Shown here piece by piece: positions 52,381-64,000 of a stretch of DNA of 64,000 nucleotides. Made by a program: the position numbers and the translations under genes. The notes beneath the pieces were generated by a model, which saw only the letters and a program-made list of their open reading frames with translations, was not told where the DNA came from and ran no database searches. The stretch covers positions 496,001 to 560,000 of the forward strand of contig QEYB01000255.1 of assembly GCA_017562135.1 (NCBI GenBank), given 5' to 3'. The stretch comes from Dipylidium caninum. Lineage: Eukaryota; Platyhelminthes; Cestoda; Cyclophyllidea; Dipylidiidae. The first letter of the stretch is position 1. Each line of letters begins with the position of its first letter.

Positions 52381-53123
52381 ATGGAGAACGTATATCCTCA
52401 GTTCGCAAAGTCGATCTATAAAGAGATTCGACATTTTATGGAAAATAGCGTTGATGGTGTGAAGTTGAATTTAAATGAGGCAGATTTTTCCGTTATTCAG
52501 GTACATCTTGTATCGATTCATTCCGGTATTAGGCCACAATTGATGGACCAAAGGAAACACCATTTGAAGGAGGTCGTTTTCATGTCAAATTAGTACTTCC
52601 AAGTAACTACCCAGTTGATCCCCCTAGAGGCTACTTTACTACTAAAATTTTCCATCCGAATGTGAACTGGAGTACTGGTGATATTTGTGTTGATACACTA
52701 AAAAAGGAGTGGAAACCTGATCTCGGTCTCCGACATGTTCTTATGGTAATCTCGTTTTTGCGGTTCTCCCATTCACAGACTATCCGTTGTTTGTTGATAG
52801 CCCCTAATCCAGAATCGGCTCTAAACGAGGAAGCCGGGCGGTTGTTATTAGAGGATTATAATGAGTATACTAAACAAGCTCGACTATTTACCGAAATCCA
52901 CGCTGTTACACCTGACATCATGAAAAACGATACAACTACGACCGATGGAGCCACGTTAGTTTTTATTTGGATTGAGGCTCAGATCCACTATTATTCTGAC
53001 CAAAATTTGTGATGCTATTTCAGACTACGTGATTCCAATGGTCAGTCCAATGCAAGACTCAAGAAAAACATGAAAGTTCAAAAGAAGGTTTCGGTAGCTC
53101 GCAAAATGATCCGACGTCTGTGA
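52381..53123 (+). CDS. UBE2S: Ubiquitin-conjugating enzyme E2 S
   Basis: Exons 52381-52500, 52533-52745, 52779-52954, 53024-53123: 609 nt, 202 residues, TGA stop. UBE2S extends Lys11-linked ubiquitin chains on anaphase-promoting complex substrates. UBC fold blocks: [27 protein letters not shown], the active-site segment [12 protein letters not shown] with the catalytic Cys, LGLRHVL, and the very characteristic [19 protein letters not shown] Lys/Arg-rich C-terminal extension ends RKMIRRL, comparable to the LRRL tail by which human UBE2S docks on the complex. Introns 1 and 2 are only 32 and 33 nt. The ATG at 52381 follows an acceptor-like TTTTAG, so an upstream exon is possible, but the N-terminus aligns with the family from here. 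Confidence 0.93.
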
Positions 53124-54219
53124 GATGGTTCCTTTTACGCGTAAATGCATTTATAAAGTGCTTGTGCTTAGTGTCTTTGATGGCTGTGTATATATGTAGG
53201 AATAAATTATTCCCGTCTTTTATCGTATTTCATTGGTTCAGTGGTTGTGATCTCCCATTGCACCCACTTTGCCGGTTTTGTGGGTTCTGCTTGTTGGGGC
53301 ATGTTTGTCCTGGAACGAGTAAGCGATCTCGTGGTTGTGGGACGGTGCTGATAATGTAGTCGGCTCCCATCTCCGTAGTTGCTAGGCTACTCCTTTAGTA
53401 GAGTTTTCTGATGTAGGGTTATTTTTTTTGCTTGGCGGGGGGAGGTCGACGTCGGTGGTGGGAGTTCCGCAGTACATTAACATTCTTCGTGACCCCATCC
53501 GTGGTGGCACCCAGAACATCACTAGGACGTATTGTGGAACTGGTGCAAAACTTGCTAGTTTTTGTTAAGGTAGGGAGGGCGGTATTTCGTTGGTGCAGAG
53601 GGTAAACTGTTTTCGACGGTCCCGACGAATAAAGTACGGTGAACGATAATACAAGGTTGCCTTCTAACACTATTGCCAAACGATTATTGGCAAGGAAGCG
53701 CGATAATTAGTGGTATAGATTACGGCAACTCAAAATCCTTATTTGAGATACGCAAAGGACATTCAATCTTATTGGGTTATGGTTGATTTGTTTAAGTCGG
53801 TCCATCTTGCTTCAGCGTTTGATTTGCCTATTCCGGAACGCGGGAAGAAGCGCGTCTGGTTTTCTGCGTTTTGTGTAAAGTTTGAGTACGCCCTACTGCA
53901 GAGTCCATGAATTTTATGCGTATTCTGTCATTTCCTTTGCCTGTGTAGCTTGGTTTTCCTCCCTCTTGTTCGTCTCGTTTAACCATGAATTCAATTTATT
54001 ATCTCGTCCGATGCGATGTTTTAGCTTCTTACTGTAAAATATTATCATTATCTGTCTTAAATACTGTTCTTACCATATAATCCAAGTAACTCCTGTTGTT
54101 TCTGACTTGTTGGTCATTTAGTCCAAATTCTTTGGCATCTTTTGTTTATTGTTAGTCGATGCCTGTGGACAGTCCCTGGTCATGCCGTACCCATTCCCAA
54201 TTCCTTTCAATTGTAGGTA
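53124..54219. other. Intergenic region between UBE2S and RAB5
   Basis: AT-rich, no coding signal. TTGTAG just before 54217 looks like an acceptor, suggesting a 5' untranslated exon of the Rab5 gene in this stretch. Confidence 0.45.
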
Positions 54220-56930
54220 ATGGCGAATCGGAATGCTAACTATAAGCTTGTACTTCTGGGTGAGTCTGCGGTTGGCAAATCGAGCATCTCTCTGCGGTTT
54301 GTGAAGTCACAATTTCAGGAATACCAAGAAGCAACCATAGGTGCCGCTTATCTTACTCAATCCATTGTTGTCGGCGATCCTCCAGTGAATATAAAATTTG
54401 AAATTTGGGATACCGCTGGTAAATCACCTTGTAATCTTAGAGTCTTTGACTGATTGGCCTATTCCTTTGTCTAACTTCGTATAGGATCACAAATGTACGT
54501 TTTTAATTTTGCGTTATTCCTACTTAAGTTTCGAGATCATCGTTACCCAAATAAATGCCCAAAAGCTTATTGCCGTTCAGCAGGAAATTGAAAGTTAAGT
54601 TTGTGACGTTTCGAGATCATCGTTACCCAAATAAATGCCCAAAAGCTTATTGCCGTTCAGCAGGAAAGTAAAAGTTGGATTTGTGACGTTAGACTCGTGA
54701 AGATAAATTAGGTATGGTCTCGTGGCGCCCCCAATATTGGGTCATGACAACTTTATTTCGTGTTTGAAATCTCCTTTTTCGTAAGTGAGATACCAAGTTT
54801 AGGCCGACGAGCAAGCACGTGCTTTATGCTTTGGAGCAATGTTGGCACCATTAGTTTCAGGTCTGGATATGTTTATATTTCCTTCTCAACCGCGGACTAC
54901 CAGTAGGACTTAGAGAATATAATTTGTGCGATTACGTATATTATTGATGCTGTGTCTAGACATGTCGTGTGCTTATGATTATACTTCTGCTTATACTTGT
55001 AAACCTTTTATTGCCCTTTTATCCCTCACCTGCATCGAGTAAATATGCGCATTGCGCTTTCGACCCCTTAATGTAACTATCCATGTCATATTTAGATCTT
55101 TTGTAATTAGTGATTCATTGATGCAATTCTTCTCAAACTTATTCACTTCAACCTCAATATTCGTACTTGGGGAAGGGTCGTATGCATGTTTGAATATTTC
55201 ATAACCACTTTAACTGACAACTCAAGAGGTCGGGTTTCTCATTATCTGATTTGCTTTTAAGCGGTTTTGAAACATATTTGGTTGTCTATTTTCTAACAGA
55301 TTTGTGAATTACTTCCGAATCTCGTTGTTATGTCCGGAGATAACTACTGTTTTATCAAGCCTCAAGAAGTTCATACTTCAAAAAACCATCGATAATTACT
55401 ATACTTTCATTTCCCAAATCACGTTCTGTATGAAGAGGTGTTTACTTTTGTTCAATAAATTATTGTCATTACTAACTAAAAGATTACTTAACTGGCGGAT
55501 GAGTGCTCAGCGCTTCGTGACAATTCTTCTGATGGACGCAAGTTGTATGTGGGTAAAACGGTCTCACGTAGTTAATCGTCTCCCTGTTTAAGGTCAAGAA
55601 CGTTACCATAGTCTTGCTCCCATGTATTACCGCGGAGCTCATGCGGCCGTCGTGGTCTACGACATCACTAACCTACAAAGTTTCGAACGAGCAACTTGCT
55701 GGGTCAATGAACTCCGTGAGAGGGCTCCCGGTGTCAAGGTTATCGCTTTGGCAGGCAATAAATCAGATCGTTATCAGGAACGCGTTGTCTCGGAAAATGT
55801 GAGACTCCCAATTTCTATTTTGTTTATTTTCTTTTCTGTGGATCTCATTACCCCTAACCCCTTGGTGTCATTTGCGTTTTATACTTATCTAATATTTTTC
55901 CTGTTTTTTTGCTTACCAAATATTGATTCTTATTTTTTTTGCTGAATCAGAGTGCCTTATTTTGGTCATTACCTGATTGTTGCAACGTTTTGTTGAGAAA
56001 TGTTGTGGCTTAATGGAGTATACTCATTTTTATATCATGTTTTAAGTATGCTCTGTTTATAAGCAAGTCAGACGCGGTGTCAAGGAATTATAACTTGGTC
56101 TATTTGTACATTAAACTGACGGGCACTGAGATATCTTCAAACTACTGGGCGTTGTGCTCGAACAGGCATATCCGAAGCTTAGGCGTTAACACGTGGCGGC
56201 ATGTTTCAAAGTACATTTTAACGAGATTTGTATAATTTTTGTTCCACGTTTTGTCATTTCTTAATGCGCGGCACATGTCAAAATGTTGAAGCATATGTTT
56301 AAAATTGCAGCATGGTGGTTTGGAATGTGGCGATTCTATCCTTTTCCTTTTAGGATGCAAGGAAGTACGCTCAAGAAAACGGTCTTCTTTTCAAGGAGAC
56401 ATCTGCAAAGTTGGCCACAAACGTTGTTGAACTCTTCAAAATGATTGGTAAGTTGGAGTTTCTTTTCAAATGATATGGCCTAGTATCCGCTCATTGTGTT
56501 TTTACGTCGACGTCTCCCCATTGGCACCGTAGAAGTAATCTCTGCAAAAACTATGTATCTAATTCACTGGCGTTTGGTCAGTTTATTTTTAACAGTTGTC
56601 TTTATTGCCCCCTCTTTTGGGTTACGAATCATCCATTTAGTTCAATCATCCCGAATTTGGTGATATTTCTTCTATTCTCTGTTTAATTTAACTTCTTTTT
56701 TCGACTATTACAATTGTAATTATTTTGTGACCAAGTCGACTAGTTGAGTCACAATTGGCTTTTCAGCAAACTTTGAAGTCGTCTACTTAAATTTTATGGG
56801 TAGGGAATTTTTCTCAATTTTAGCCGAGTCGTTGCCCCTTTCTGAACCGCCTCCTGCTAATAGCGGAACTACGCGTCTGGGTGCGGCTACAGATCGCCCA
56901 GCCGGTGGGTCTCAGAAGTGCTGCACTTAA
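54220..56930 (+). CDS. RAB5: Rab5 small GTPase
   Basis: Exons 54220-54418, 55593-55798, 56354-56447, 56824-56930: 606 nt, 201 residues. Rab5 controls early endosome fusion. Seen: P-loop GESAVGKSS; switch I with [12 protein letters not shown] (the Rab5-type IGAAF element); WDTAG split by intron 1 and continued as [21 protein letters not shown]; guanine specificity motif GNKSD; ETSAK; and a C-terminus ending QKCCT, where the paired cysteines are the expected geranylgeranylation site. All catalytic motifs are intact. Introns are 1174, 555 and 376 nt, much larger than in the neighbouring UBE2S gene. Splice junctions are all GT-AG and phases agree. Confidence 0.96.
54528..54687 (+). repeat. 80-bp tandem duplication in Rab5 intron 1
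   Basis: Two direct copies with a period of 80 bases (54528 and 54608). The first ~57 bases are identical; the last 20 differ at a few positions. Not coding. Confidence 0.9.
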
Positions 56931-59900
56931 ACGCTGTCAGACAACCGGTACCCTGGTTTTTCACTCATCCACTTGTTTTCCCTCTTCCATTGTCATTGGA
57001 TTTCCATTTTTTTCTCGTGATACTTTCATTTCTCTGCTTTCCTTTTCCCTACCAAACCCCATTGTACATTACACTACTCACGCCCAAACGTTAATGCGTA
57101 ATTAGTTTCACAGGCGCTGACCTTTCCACTCGCCCTCCCATCTGATTAAACCCTCCTTTCCACTTTTGTCCTATCTGATCACTTTCACTCAAAATAAATT
57201 TCGTCATCCTCGTATTTATTTGTCTCACTCCTTCCCTCTATATAGTAATACTATCAATACGCTTCTCTGTTATTTTTCCTCCGTATAATCAATCGCTTGA
57301 GTGTGTTTACTTCGGTTCTTCTGAACTGCAACGTCTATCTCAGAAACACTGCGTTAGGTCATCACAATGCAGTCTTATGTCTATCAGACCGTCCTGGTTA
57401 ATACCGATCTTCCTCTAGTTACCGTCATTGTTTTCTTCATTTTGGGTGCAGATATTGCCTCCGTGGCATAGCTCAGACATGTACCGCTGTCGGTCGCGAC
57501 GACTTTGGTGCAGTGGGGTACTGCATTTATTCTCCTATGTATTGCTGCCAACCTACCGATTTTTGTAGTTTCTCCATATCTACTTCCCATGGGCATGCTC
57601 TGCACGATTTTGGTGGTTTTAGGCTGGCTGTGTGAGATAATCATTGAGATAGTATAACACCAAGTGGATATTCGGAGGTGATGTTTTGGTCTGATTTAGT
57701 TAAGAGATAATTTGAAGTCGGTGTGCCAGTTAATCTTCGAGTTAGTGGGTTTTTAAAGAGGGCAGAAAGAGTGCCTCACGTTTATCAGCTTGTGGCTGCT
57801 TTCTCATCTCTTAGCCACGTGAAAAGACCAGTGAGTGTGGGTGGGTTGGAGGCAGCCTTGAGAGTGGAGTCGAATACACAAGTGTGAGTTAAAGAAAGAG
57901 GGAATTGAGGCGCCACCACCGGGGGAAGTTGGGCTGGAGCCTTTATAGGATCTGGGTATTATAGGGCAGCATTTTCTCATTCAGAGGAGTCGTCTTCAGT
58001 CAAACCTTGGAGCATGTTGCATTGTCCGGTGTCAACGACAATGGGGACTTCGTGGTCGTGCTCTTCGGGCTGCTGCCACTCTGAGTGTTTTCCTGTCTGC
58101 AAGGTTCTCTGGGCATTAGATGTGTCTCTCTTTTACTGCCGGTTGTATTGAAGGTCTTTCCTGTTGACATTTTCACCTTGCACTGGGGACCTAGTCCTTG
58201 CTTGCATGATTAGCTTTCAGCTGTGGGCACGGGCCGCTCAAGCTCACGCGCTGCGGAGAGGACTGGTTGCGCACTCACACCGATCATTCCTTCACCAAAG
58301 GGGGGCGATTTACCTCCTCGATGTGGAGTCCTTTGTGCGCCACTTGGGTCGCCAGGCAACAGCACCTCCATGGCACCCATGAAATTAGGGGTTTTGCCAA
58401 AACTTCTCTTCGATTTCCCTTTAAAATATAGGCACTTGGACGCATGGGGGAAGATATCTGTGAGGGTGGCAATTTGAGCCTCTTTGTAGCCGACATCTCC
58501 GCAGCCAGGAGCTCGGTCGAAGAGCAGGGCCGGACCGACGTTTCCGGGTGGTCGAGGGAACTTCTCCTCGGTCCTCAAAAACATGGAAAGAATTAAAATC
58601 TCTCAGTCTCCATCGAGGTGAACAATTGGCAGGCGCCAGTTTTGCGTTGGCAATTTAGTGAGCGAGTGTTGTATGGCTCCGAAGACACGCTTTCGTCCAC
58701 TCGTTTCCACGTCTAGTAATCGACGCGAACGCCGCGGGGGCGTTTCTTGATCACCGCCATTTGTTTGTAGCCGACGTGGCGCACTGATTGATGCCATGTC
58801 ACCGTTTGCACACGGAGAGTCGGGCACTTGGAACGCCTTCTCTCCCTTTCCGCGGCTGATTAGCCTGAACGAGCTCCAACTTTAATTAGGCTGGAGGACA
58901 AATCCGTGCCTTGAGGGCGAGTTGTTTTGACACTTCCGAAAGCCCAGTCGCTAATGGGCGCAGTCCCGCTTTCGAATGCGACTATACTGTCTGGGCCTGC
59001 CTCACGGCGAAGACATTATCTCACCCCGCCAAGACATTAAGTGGCGCTCGCCTACTGGTCGAGCGATTTCCCCGCGAGTCCCCCACAACCCCCCTTCCCC
59101 CTTCCCTCCCCCCTGTTTTGACAGCGCAGCCAGTTAGGCGGTCTTCAGACGCGCGACCTGAATTTGCGTCATAGAACATCGTCTGTAAGGTTTGTGGAGA
59201 GGTGAAAGCTCACCTCACTTTAATTGCCCCTCCTCTCCTCTTAGTGCCCCAGAAGCCAATTCTCCTGAAGTATTTTTGAACGCACAATTAAATTGCACTC
59301 CTTCTTCTTTGGCTTGATGAGCCTTGTCACGCAGTGCAGTGTTCTTCCGCTCCTCAAACGGACCCTTAACACCTCGAAACCATCAAATGCTCGTCTTCAC
59401 ACCGTGACACATCCCTGTCCCTCCTCACGTTTACGTACCTTGTTTTCTGCTCTTTAAGTCCACGGTTTCGAAACGCGGGGTGTGATTTGGGCAGCAAAAC
59501 CGCACTGCCAACTCCTCCGCCCCATTAGTAGGTTTTGGTCAACTGGAGAGTCGGGTGATCGTCTAGAACAACCACACAGTCATGTGGGGTCCTAGTCAGG
59601 ACATATAAACGGGCAAGCTTTGTCGGGCGGAGCAGTTGAGCAGATCGCACTTTCTTCCGGGGACACGATGACCGCTGGCCACCTCGCTCGGTGGGACGTC
59701 GCCTCCCCCGCCTTCCCCCCCCCCCCCAAAGCGCAAACTCGAAGCAGAAGAATTATGCGTGCTCGGGCTCCAGACCGACTGGGGCTTCAGCGCCTGCAGG
59801 GGAAAGTGTGTTTAAAGGGGGTGGGCATCGGGCGCGATGCGATGGGGATGGGGATGGGCGCGTGTGCGCGGGTGCGTTTCAAGAAATGTGATTGTTTCCG

Positions 59901-61480
59901 TGAGAGGAACCAGACAATCGGCGCTTTGATGTGCCGAATTTGATGGCGGCATGTCCATAAAATCCGCCTCTTTTATAGTCCTCACTCCTCCACCTTTGCG
60001 TCTCCTGATGGTTCTGCAGCTGCAATAATAACAAAGTATGCAATTAAGGCGGTGGTGATGTGAAGTGCGGTGCTTATGCAAAGAGGTTGATCCACTCGTC
60101 ATCGGAGCGCCTGGGACTGCGCAAACTCGACTGATTGCGGGGAGACCTCAGGAAAACAGGGCATTCGTGTCGAAGACAGGCTCTTATCCCCACTGCCGTT
60201 GGAGCGGTTCCCACGAGGCGCCAGTCTGTGACAGTTGACCCGCTCTCATTTACCTAGCACGGACGGCCGGGAAGAGCTAATCTTTGCCTTCGGGCCAGAG
60301 GGCTTCAACAGTATGCTCAAAGACTCCAACTTATTTGGTTGTAAGCAGTTCAGGCATACGTAGACATCCTAACCGTTAACTTTCCTGAGACAAAAAGGTT
60401 AATTGGAAGTGTTATCCCCTTGCCTTTCAGCCTCTTTCCCTCTCTCTGCCTGCTTGCTGGCCCTTTTGGAGGACTTTGTTTCCCCCTGAAACACCGCGGT
60501 GCCCATCACTTGAAAATGCGTTCGATCAAGGAACAAGGAAGTGTAATTTTAGTTTTTCATCTTCTGATCCCCTCGTCGCCTTCTTCAAGAGCGAAGACAA
60601 GGAGTCCACTTGCGGAAGGACCTTGGTAGGCGGCGGCCGTGTCAGTTGCTGGGGTGCCTTGCCTCCTACGTCCCCTGCCGACACCTCTGCCTCGGCAATG
60701 CCCGCCTAAGTACCGCCGTGATGCCTCGAAGCCCACTAAAGCACTGCGTAGCAGGTTTTCACTCTTCGGGCGTGGGAGGCTAGGGAAACTTTTCCCTGTC
60801 CACTCCTCACAATCTTGCCCAACACCAGCTGATCTAGTCATCGTGGGAAGCGCCTCTGTCGACAGCGCGGCATCCCGGATGCGGTCCAACACCTTGGCCG
60901 CAACAGTCGACACATTTCCACAGAAAACGCTCTGCCGTCTTCGCTGACGTCGGAGACGTGTTTTTGTGACAGACACCTGCCCCTCCTCACTAAAACAACC
61001 ACTTTTGGCTCCTCCTCCTCCTCCTCCTCCTCCTCCTCGCCCTTTCCAACGTCTCGATCCCCCACACTCGGTCGTTTGCCCGCTCACCGCGTAGTGCCTG
61101 AGGCCAGACCCGCGTCACAGTACCCACTCAATTTATTTCATATAATAATATATGCACCTATATACAGAACGTGTATCCGATTGTAAGAAGTTGCAGTTGC
61201 CATGACAGTTGCGCTTGTAGACAACTGCACGCGAGCTGTCAAGTAATGCGCTTTGGTAAAAAACCGCGGGAGTGAAGTAACGAAACCGCGCTGTTCGAGC
61301 AGTCTGGAGTCTGGGGGGTGGAAGACGGGACGTGTGGTGGTTTTGCGGGGCGCAGAGGAAGGCGTCAAATTAACATTTCACTCGTTTAAAATGGTCTCCC
61401 CGTATCTTTGCGGCGGAACTCAAGGAGTGGACATCTGAAAAGAAAGGCACGGCAGCTGGTGTTTGTGGATTTCTACCGCC
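56931..61480. other. Long gap without supported gene
   Basis: AT-rich to about 57.7 kb, then GC-rich. A hydrophobic plus frame at 57367-57657 is interrupted by one TAG. GC-rich overlapping frames at 58.2-61.1 kb have no motif. Contains a C-run at 59708-59726 and (CTC)n at 61010-61038. Confidence 0.4.
61010..61038. repeat. (CTC)n trinucleotide microsatellite
   Basis: Nine to ten uninterrupted CTC units. Confidence 0.9.
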
Positions 61481-62878
61481 TCACTGGCTCTTGGTGTCCG
61501 GGGTTTTGGGACAAACAGGCGTCGACGGGAGCTGTGACGTTGCCTGTGTTGTCAATATTGCACTGTGGAGTGGGGCGCTAGACACATCCATGAACTTCTT
61601 TAAGTTTCGGGAAAGGTGTCCCGTGCCAAGAGCGCATTCCAGAGCCATCAGAAGAGACGTCAACGGATTGGGATCGGTTGCAGACCTCGCCGAATACCAT
61701 GAAGTTAGCATCTGCTGTGCCGCGACAACACCAATTTCCTGGTCGTTGGAAACTTCTAAAGCCGCCAACTTCTCGAGGTTTTGGAGTGACTCTTCGCTGA
61801 AACCTGTAAAAGTAATGTTCACAATGGGCGGGGGAGGGGGAGACTTTCACCCGAGACGATCAGGGCCAGGGAGTAGTGCAACGCACCTAACAGTCCGCCA
61901 ACAGGTTTCCAGCGATTGTCGGGGCGCCAGACCTTCGGCCAAGTCCCTCAGAAGCGTTTCGGGCATCGAGGGTCTCTGCGGAGCAACTTTAAGGAAATGG
62001 AAATAATCGAAAATAATTAAATTTCTCAAATACCTCGTTAACTTCAATGGAACTTAACCCTAAATTAAACTATCTTAGCTAAATTTTGTAGTAATAGAAC
62101 TGCAGCACTGCCTGTTGGACACCTCGCACTCGGGCCCGGGTGTCGTGGACCATCATGGAATTTGCGCTGGCAGCGCCGTGCCTGCGGAGCCAGAGCGAAG
62201 GAGTGGACGCAGGCGCGCCCCCGCCGCTCACGGCCGCAGAGCACACGAGACAGCCATTTGCACTCCTACGTAAGAATCGTCCAAGTCGGCAAGGAGGAGG
62301 AGGAGGAGGGGGAGGAGCGCGAACCCACCCGAAGATTGGTGCGGTTCGTCGAGCAAGTGCTGGCGATCCGCGGTGGCCTTTGCGAAGGTGGAGGGCTTTG
62401 AGCTCTTGGACTTGCCACCTCCAGACTTAAGTGGCGCGAAGGCGGGATGAAAGACACCAGCCTCGATGCTTTTTACGTCCTCGACGGATAGTCTTTGCTG
62501 CCACAGCTTGTAGAACACGTAGATGAGGAGAGTCAGAATCACCAGTCCAAGCAGGGAACAGTAGATTGTGATCATTGGGTAATCGTCGCCGTAGATCATT
62601 TGCGGAGGCGCCTGCTCCCCCGAGAACTGGCCTTGGTTTTGCACGTATTTGGGCTCTTCGAGGAAGGAGGCAACGCGTCACCCATTCGGTGAACTCACTT
62701 CGCATGCCACGGCAATGTTCCCAACAGCGTGGCCCGCTCCACCACCACTTTCTTCATTCTCTATGCGCATATTAATGTACGAAAGCATTCCCAAACCCCC
62801 GTGCGATGAAGATAAAAAGCGCGAGCAGATAAGAACACTGCAACCAGTGGCCGCCCAACCAGGCCTTCGATGGGGCAT
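61481..62878 (-). CDS. p75NTR/TNFR-like death-domain receptor
   Basis: Proposed minus-strand exons 62878-62699, 62653-62329, 61986-61887, 61796-61481; 921 nt (306 residues), all phases agree, stop TGA at 61483-61481. The second exon carries one membrane helix (about residues 87-108): MITIYCSLLGLVILTLLIYVFYKLW is split here as MITIYCSLLGLV and LIYVFYKLW; the YCSxL...K.W layout, including the membrane Cys, strikingly resembles the p75 neurotrophin receptor. After a basic, Ser/Lys-rich linker come death-domain-like helices: PETLLRDLAEGL, CWRTV, SEESLQNLEKL, QQMLTSWYSARSATD, LTSLLMALECAL, LSRNLKKFMD. No cysteine-rich ligand repeats and no signal peptide are visible, so either upstream exons lie beyond 62878 or the protein resembles the short NRADD type. 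The start and the 61887/61796 junction are the weakest parts. Confidence 0.55.
62292..62317. repeat. (GGA)n microsatellite
   Basis: GGA units inside the intron between the membrane exon and the death-domain exon, just 12 bases from the proposed donor at 62328. Confidence 0.85.
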
Positions 62879-63766
62879 TCACAAGCCCCACAGCGAAGCG
62901 GCGGAGCTCTCGGTCGATCTCGCCAGCTCCCACCGCTCGTTATTTCACACACGGACTGGCGTACACCCGTGTCGGTCACATCAAAGGCCGCGGGCGAGTT
63001 TATGGCGGGTGCTGGCAGCGCCATAAAATCGACCGCTGCCAAACATCCGCCACCGGCGGTTGCTGTGGCAGGCGGAGCCTGCTGGTCAGCTGCGCGATTC
63101 CACTGCTGCTGCGAGCCCCTCGCCGGCCTTCCTACGTGTGTTGGGAGGGCACACGTCGGCGAGGTGGTGGCCTCATCGGGGACGCTGGCACATCCCATTC
63201 CGGGGACGACTCAGGGAGCGGTCATGACCCTTGCGCCCGGAGGCCTCGACTTCGCCCCTCTTCGGGCCAGACGAATAGGGCCGAGGCCGTTCTCTGCGAA
63301 AAATTGGGACACGAGAGTGCGGGCATTGGACGAGGAGGCAACGAGCCGGAGACAACGGCGACTTCATGGGGAGTCGACATCTCGGGTTCTGTTCAATTGG
63401 ATGAGGGGAAGGAAGTGTTTGTCTGCGTCCAGAAAGGAGTATTCACTCGCAAGAACTACAGACATCGGACGGCAAAGCATCACTAGTGGCTACTGAGTCA
63501 CTGCAAGACAACGAAAGACTGCCTCGGTGAATCCGTTCCCTCGCCTCTCCTCCAGGCCTGGGGGAAATTCGGTCCGCCGCGGGTGGAGGCGCGCGATCTC
63601 CCCTCCAGTTCAACTGGTGCAGGTGGGAGTTCCGGAAATACTCAAGAAAAGTGACTCGGGGCAAACAACAGGAACTGCGGGGCCGGGGACTCGAGCGCCC
63701 TCCGCAGCGCGCGTGCGGATTCGCGTGGCCCCATTCCGCGCCACGAAATTTGCGTTCATATGCTAT

Positions 63767-63814
<48 letters not shown>

Positions 63815-64000
63815 AGGCGGTGGAGATTGAGAGAGGACGGGGAGGCGGGAGACACTGTCCCGGTGACATTTCGTGCGGAGGACGACGCGGTGTCCACAAA
63901 ACCGTGTCGCCCATGTACCAATCGATTTCACTCGGGCCAGACACCGCGCTTTGTCACGGGACCCCCTGACAACTCGAACAGCCGGCCAGACGGGGACCGG
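62879..64000. other. GC-rich end of window
   Basis: May contain 5' exons of the death-domain receptor (minus strand), but I find no cysteine-rich repeats or signal peptide. Overlapping GC-rich frames only, plus the GGC array. Confidence 0.4.
63767..63808. repeat. (GGC)n trinucleotide microsatellite
   Basis: About fourteen GGC units with one T substitution; gives poly-Ala, poly-Gly or poly-Pro frames that I do not regard as genes. Confidence 0.95.

Noticed and set aside
60557..61087. 176-codon minus-strand open frame
   Set aside because: Gly/Arg/Glu-rich, overlaps a CTC microsatellite and other frames, and has no motif; chance frame in GC-rich DNA.
62085..62185. Minus-strand stretch ending FYYYKI that superficially resembles a light chain second exon
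   Set aside because: No acceptor lies at the required position and no matching first exon with a WHxxVG motif is nearby; the region is better explained as intron of the death-domain receptor.
63439..63970. Poly-Pro, poly-Ala and poly-Gly frames
   Set aside because: They are translations of the GGC array in different frames.

Overview
The window is eukaryotic nuclear DNA and almost certainly comes from a parasitic flatworm, most likely a cestode (tapeworm). The evidence is spliced genes with GT-AG introns, several of only 29-45 nt alongside ordinary introns of 60-2000 nt, a cluster of seven short dynein light chain (LC8/tegument-type) genes, and a degenerate mariner relic. There are no operons, ribosome binding sites, CRISPR arrays or prokaryotic signals, and I recognised no rRNA or tRNA gene. 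Gene models below were built by hand from splice signals, codon phase and remembered family motifs; exon coordinates are inside the evidence text. Most multi-exon models close exactly in frame, which is the best internal check available.

Layout. 0-13.5 kb is AT-rich and gene-dense: CD2BP2-like GYF protein (+, 5' end outside the window), an RPA2-like OB-fold protein (-), the last exon of CDK2AP1/DOC-1 (+), a seven-exon JADE-family PHD protein (-), and a divergent hexokinase (+). 13.5-27.6 kb is GC-richer and sparser, with a lysosomal membrane protein (GLMP/NCU-G1-like, +) and the 3' exon of a four-IQ-motif protein (-). 27.6-30.5 kb holds a LIM-domain gene (+) whose zinc-finger domain is split by an intron carrying a dead mariner copy. 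30.5-36.4 kb shows no gene I can support. 36.6-49.6 kb is the dynein light chain cluster, seven copies on both strands with a shared two-exon structure. 52.4-57 kb is AT-rich again with UBE2S (E2 of the anaphase-promoting complex) and Rab5, both +. 61.5-62.9 kb encodes a single-pass receptor with a p75NTR/TNFR-like transmembrane segment and an intracellular death domain (-).

How it fits together. These are independent housekeeping and developmental genes rather than one pathway: chromatin (JADE, CDK2AP1), replication (RPA2-like), splicing (CD2BP2), glycolysis (hexokinase), lysosome and endosome (GLMP, Rab5), cell cycle (UBE2S). The lineage-flavoured parts are the light chain array and the death-domain receptor. 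Three models contain a frame break (GLMP near 15750, light chains at 36.9 kb and 49.49 kb). Two of these are one extra base in a short G or C run, so sequencing or assembly indels must be excluded before calling pseudogenes.
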